Assembly (NCBI GenBank): GCA_002409375.1
Contig: DHNF01000171.1
Coordinates: forward strand, 1-7,029
Direction of reading: 5' to 3'
Source of the DNA: Ruminococcaceae bacterium UBA5423
GTDB lineage: Bacteria; Bacillota; Clostridia; Oscillospirales; Acutalibacteraceae
DNA length: 7,029 bases
Position 1 is the stretch's first letter. Every line of letters starts with the position of its first letter. The position numbers and the translations under genes were made by a program. A model generated the notes under the pieces. That model saw nothing but the letters and a program-made list of their open reading frames with translations, was not told the origin of the DNA and did no database searches. This document shows positions 6,752 to 7,029 of the stretch, piece after piece.

Positions 6752-7029
6752 ATGAACACAAGAATTAAAACGATTATAACTGTCGCGTTGTTTATATCTT
6801 TTATTGCTATTGCTTACATCGCTTATACCACATTATCAGATAAATTTAAACCGAACACAAACGTTCAAAATGAGCAAAGTTCTACCGGACAGAGTCAAAG
6901 TTCTAAAACAGAGATAAAGCATAAAGCTCCTGATTTTACCATACTTGATTACAAAGGCAAACAAGTAAAGCTGTCTGATTTTAATGGAAAGCCTATTGTG
7001 CTTAATTTTTGGGCATCGTGGTGTCCTCC
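6752..7029 (+). CDS. TlpA/ResA-type membrane-anchored thiol-disulfide oxidoreductase (3' end cut by window)
   Basis: N-terminal 92 complete codons of a thioredoxin-fold protein that would work outside the cytoplasmic membrane as a reductant of protein disulfides, receiving electrons from CcdA. Residues about 7-28 (IIT to TTL) form one hydrophobic segment after a short positive N terminus. There is no lipobox cysteine, so it is an uncleaved anchor or signal rather than a lipoprotein. Residues about 38-54 are a Ser/Gln/Thr-rich linker. The fold then begins with the TlpA/ResA pattern KAPDFTILDYKGKQVKLSDFNGKPIVLNFWASWCPP (58-93). C91 is the first active-site cysteine; the second cysteine of the expected CPPC lies just beyond the right edge. 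The specific role (cytochrome c maturation, peroxide or methionine sulfoxide repair, other disulfide reduction) cannot be told from this part. Confidence 0.9.
   Translation, partial: MNTRIKTIITVALFISFIAIAYIAYTTLSDKFKPNTNVQNEQSSTGQSQSSKTEIKHKAPDFTILDYKGKQVKLSDFNGKPIVLNFWASWCP

Overview
The window looks like a chromosomal segment of an anaerobic, low- to medium-GC Firmicute, probably a Clostridia member. This rests on strong AGGAGG/GAGGTG-type ribosome binding sites, compact sigma-A-like promoters, an N-terminal anchor of the kind seen on Gram-positive TlpA/ResA proteins, and the protein types present. No phage, transposon, CRISPR, tRNA or rRNA signal was seen.

Layout, left to right. (1) 1-1658, minus strand: a Na+/phosphate cotransporter with a fused C-terminal PhoU-like domain. 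Its last residues lie beyond the left edge. Its own extended -10 promoter is at 1691-1720 and is overlapped by a 34-bp dyad (1702-1735) that looks like an operator. (2) 1833-1873: a strong intrinsic terminator that ends the next gene and separates it from the transporter. (3) 1900-4977, minus strand: a 1025-residue cytoplasmic glycoside hydrolase of the 'FWAWN' type (TIM barrel, amidotransferase-like domain, beta-sandwich tail). Its family and substrate cannot be fixed from sequence alone. (4) 4978-5074: a 97-bp divergent control region in which two promoters of opposite strand occupy the same 37 bp. (5) 5075-5926, plus strand: an AraC-family regulator with an N-terminal cupin sensor, the likely regulator of the hydrolase. 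(6) 6072-6731, plus strand: ccdA, a membrane thiol-electron carrier. Its start appears to be a non-standard ATA codon behind a very good ribosome binding site. (7) 6752-7029, plus strand: a membrane-anchored TlpA/ResA-type thioredoxin-fold protein, cut off inside its CxxC motif by the right edge.

Two functional units follow. The divergent pair hydrolase/AraC is a classic sugar-responsive module: the regulator would sense a glycoside or its breakdown product and control the intracellular hydrolase. The ccdA-tlpA pair is a redox operon, with CcdA passing electrons from cytoplasmic thioredoxin across the membrane to the TlpA-like protein. The phosphate transporter stands alone as a separate unit.

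I found no clearly new multi-gene system. The items most worth a second look are the ATA start of ccdA, the interlocked divergent promoters, the dyad over the transporter promoter, and the unassigned hydrolase.
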